Assembly: GCF_005796105.1 (NCBI RefSeq)
Contig: NZ_VAUO01000003.1
Location: 248,001 to 312,000 of the forward strand
Direction: 5' to 3'
DNA: 64,000 nucleotides
Source of the DNA: Pseudomonas mosselii
Lineage (GTDB): Bacteria; Pseudomonadota; Gammaproteobacteria; Pseudomonadales; Pseudomonadaceae
The number at the start of each line of letters is the position of its first letter. Position 1 is the first letter of the stretch. Below the pieces are notes generated by a model that saw only the letters and a list, made by a program, of their open reading frames with translations, was not told the origin of the DNA and ran no database searches. Below are positions 61,826-64,000 of the stretch, one piece after another. The position numbers were made by a program, and so were the translations under genes.

Positions 61826-62529
61826 CAGGCGGCCTGCCCAAGGGTGGCGGTGACGCCGCCGTCGGCATCGCGCCGGCAGGCCATGCGCAGCACCTTCAAA
61901 CCCGCGCTGCGGGCAAGTTGTTCATCGTGCGTGGCCACCACGCAGGTCACCTGACGCTGCTCGGCTTCGCGCAGCAGCAGCTGCATGACCCGCTCGGCAT
62001 TCACCGGGTCCAGCGCGGCGGTAGGCTCGTCAGCCAGCAGCAACGCCGGGGCATGCGCCAGGGCGCGCGCGCAGCTGACCCGCTGGCGCTGGCCGAGCGA
62101 CAGCGCGGCAGGCTTCTTGCCCAGTTGATCGTGAACATCCAGCGCCTGGGCCAGGCGCTCGACGCTGCCATCGTCACCCAGCCCAAGCAATTGCCGAGGC
62201 AGGCGAATATTGCTGCGCACATCCAGATAGCCCAGCAGCCCACCGGCTTGCAGCACATAGCCAAGCCGACGGCTGCGCAGTGCCGCCAGGCGGTCGAGGG
62301 CGCGCTGGCGCCACAGCCCGGCGATGTCCTGGTCGCCCAGGGCGAAGCCTTCGGCGGCGTCCGGCGCCAGCACCAGCGCCAGCAGGTCGAGCAAGGTGCT
62401 CTTGCCACACCCGCTGGGGCCTACCAACGCCACCCGTTCGCCCACCGCCAGCTCCAGCCGGTCGATCATCAGGCTGTAACGCTGGGCGCCCTGCCCGCGC
62501 GTCTTGCGCACCGCGTTCAGACGAATCAT
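61825..62529 (-). CDS. tagT: TagT-like ABC ATPase
   Basis: A 234-residue ATPase of the LolD/MacB group. Walker A 'GPSGCGKST' is at 37-45, the variant signature is 'LSLGQRQRVSCARALA', and Walker B is 'LLLADEPTAALD'. The ATG at 62529 overlaps the ppkA stop by one base; the longer upstream frame is inside ppkA. TagS-TagT couple an envelope signal to PpkA. Confidence 0.86.
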   Translation of the reverse strand: MIRLNAVRKTRGQGAQRYSLMIDRLELAVGERVALVGPSGCGKSTLLDLLALVLAPDAAEGFALGDQDIAGLWRQRALDRLAALRSRRLGYVLQAGGLLGYLDVRSNIRLPRQLLGLGDDGSVERLAQALDVHDQLGKKPAALSLGQRQRVSCARALAHAPALLLADEPTAALDPVNAERVMQLLLREAEQRQVTCVVATHDEQLARSAGLKVLRMACRRDADGGVTATLGQAA

Positions 62530-64000
62530 CACGGCAGCGTCGACAGCGGCACACGGTACAAGGCGTCGCCCGGCTCGGCCTTGCCGAAACGCACCCAGTT
62601 GGCCATGTCGTTGTGGAAGGTTTCGTACAGGCGGATCTTCGAGTCGAGTTCGTCGATGAAGTCTTCCTGTTCGGCCACCGACAACGACAGCCACAGGTCC
62701 TGGGTCATGCCCAGGGATTTGCTGCGGTACGGCAGGCCTTCGAGGTACTCACCCAGCACGCCGCCCTGGGCGAGGTTGGCGCCCTTTTTCAGGGCGGCTG
62801 GGTCGCGGCTCATGTAGGCGCTGGCGCTGGCGATTTCGTTGAAGAAGTCGCCCGGCGAAGTGCGGGTCTTGCGTGCGGCATCGACGATCAGCTTGAGCGA
62901 TTGCTGCAGGTCGTTGAGCTGCAACTTGGTGAGCATCACGCACACTTGCAGGGTCGGCAGCGCCGGGTTGGTCAGGTCGCGGTCGGCGGTCCAGGCACTG
63001 ACCAGTTGCGGCGCCTGACTGGCGCCCTGGCGGCCAAGGAAGTCCATGTGCATGGCATAGCCGAGCGCCTGGGACTTGGCCGCCAGGCTCGCGCCCGCAG
63101 CCAGCACCGGCACGGGTTGCGGCTGCTGGTTACGGACTTGATGCACCAGTTCGGCGAAGGTCGAGCCGATCTCGCGCACACGCTCGCCAAACGCGCCCAC
63201 CTCGCCGCCCGGCACGCCCACGTACAGGTCGCCGATCTTCGGGTTGCTGTCGGCGGTGAGCACGCGGTACTGGCTTTCGGCAGCGCCGTGGTTGTTGGCC
63301 CCTGCCGGGGTACGCAGGTGCAGGGCGTAGATCTTGATCTGCTTGCTCAACGCTGCCTGACGCACCTCGGCTTCGTTCATCTGGGTGCTGCTGTAGGGGT
63401 CGTTCTTGCGCAAGGCGCCGGCATCGCTGACCAGCAGGATGATGCGCCCGCCGTAGCCAGACCAGTCCATGCCCTCCACCGCCTGCATCACCCCGGCGAA
63501 AGCATCTTCGTTGAACGAATGGCTGGAGACGCTGGTGGCCTTGACCTGCGCGGCGGCCTTGAGGAAACGCGCAGGGTCACGGCCTTGCTCCAGGCTGACC
63601 AGGGTCTTGCTCAGGTATTCCAGGCCCGGCGTGCGCTTGACGCTGTTGCGAAAGCCCACCAGACCGAAGCTCACGCTGTCCAGCTCGCCACGCGCGGCCA
63701 GTTGCTGCTGCAACTCGCTGACCACTTGGCGGACCCGGTCAATGTAGGGCTGCATGGACACCGACGTGTCCACCACCAGCACGATGCCGGTGCGAAAGCG
63801 ATTGTCAGCCGCCATGGCCACGCCCGCCGCCTTCGGCGCAGGGCTGCGTCCGCCGGGATCGATGGAGGCAATGTTGAGCAGTTGCACCGGCTGGCCGTCG
63901 GCATCGAAGCTCTCGCGGTAGTCGAAGATCGGCATCAGGTAGAACTGGTTCTGCGGCACAGCGCTGGCGGCCGGTTCCAGGGCCAGCACCTGGGGCACCT
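62529..64000 (-). CDS. ppkA: PpkA-type T6SS serine/threonine kinase, C-terminal VWA part (incomplete)
   Basis: About 490 residues are visible; the gene enters from beyond the right edge. A von Willebrand A domain with MIDAS motif 'VVDTSVSM' near the visible N-terminal quarter, plus 'LVSDAGALRKND', is followed by a helical C-terminal region. In PpkA this part is periplasmic and the kinase domain is N-terminal and cytoplasmic, so the kinase motifs would lie outside the window. Identification rests on the VWA region and the downstream tagTSRQ order. Confidence 0.82.
   Translation of the reverse strand, partial: VPQVLALEPAASAVPQNQFYLMPIFDYRESFDADGQPVQLLNIASIDPGGRSPAPKAAGVAMAADNRFRTGIVLVVDTSVSMQPYIDRVRQVVSELQQQLAARGELDSVSFGLVGFRNSVKRTPGLEYLSKTLVSLEQGRDPARFLKAAAQVKATSVSSHSFNEDAFAGVMQAVEGMDWSGYGGRIILLVSDAGALRKNDPYSSTQMNEAEVRQAALSKQIKIYALHLRTPAGANNHGAAESQYRVLTADSNPKIGDLYVGVPGGEVGAFGERVREIGSTFAELVHQVRNQQPQPVPVLAAGASLAAKSQALGYAMHMDFLGRQGASQAPQLVSAWTADRDLTNPALPTLQVCVMLTKLQLNDLQQSLKLIVDAARKTRTSPGDFFNEIASASAYMSRDPAALKKGANLAQGGVLGEYLEGLPYRSKSLGMTQDLWLSLSVAEQEDFIDELDSKIRLYETFHNDMANWVRFGKAEPGDALYRVPLSTLP

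Overview
The window (64 kb, high GC, dense, short operons) looks like a chromosome of the Pseudomonas putida/entomophila group. Support comes from the carnitine and choline/betaine catabolic genes in their Pseudomonas order, the hisB-hisH-hisA-hisF cluster beside mutY-yggX, many Pseudomonas REP-type repeats, and a tagQRST-ppkA type VI secretion (T6SS) control cluster. No plasmid replication genes, rRNA or CRISPR array were seen.

Layout. 1-3354: end of the carnitine binding-protein gene caiX, then cdhC-cdhA-cdhB (L-carnitine to glycine betaine). 3640-12977: a minus-strand operon-like block of ECF sigma factor, FecR anti-sigma, STN-containing TonB receptor, M16 lipoprotein protease and SbmA/YddA-type ABC protein. 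This has the gene content of a protease-associated import system (Fus / PqqL-YddB-YddA type), with a likely Fur box in front. 13098-19470: gbdR, sdaB and the cbcXWV transporter, with three direct repeats spaced 21 bp in front of cbcX. 19601-28742: histidine cluster, OFA-family transporter, asmA, mutY, yggX. 28832-38077: tRNA-Phe, ppk2, gabP, a polar amino-acid ABC transporter, a methyltransferase and a small lipoprotein.

38176-45000: tRNA-Thr followed by a P4-type integrase and a low-GC island. It carries degraded integrase sequence, a two-gene AAA-ATPase/TOPRIM pair that I read as a PARIS-type anti-phage system, a RelBE toxin-antitoxin pair with a near-perfect 32-bp operator, and two imperfect ~130-bp direct repeats bracketing the RelBE pair. 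45003-51903: an RsbQ-like hydrolase coupled to a PAS histidine kinase, a second TonB siderophore-type receptor, and a two-component pair.

52044-57791: the most unusual segment. Two ~215-bp inverted repeats enclose (a) a plus-strand pair of small proteins preceded by a possible long pseudoknot, and (b) two units, each made of a ~301-residue protein with a hydrophobic core followed by small paralogous four-helix membrane proteins (five intact, one relic). The architecture is that of an effector/toxin with an expanded immunity family. It lies about 370 bp from tagQ-tagR-tagS-tagT-ppkA (57852-64000), which control T6SS firing. I think this array is the best candidate for an undescribed system.
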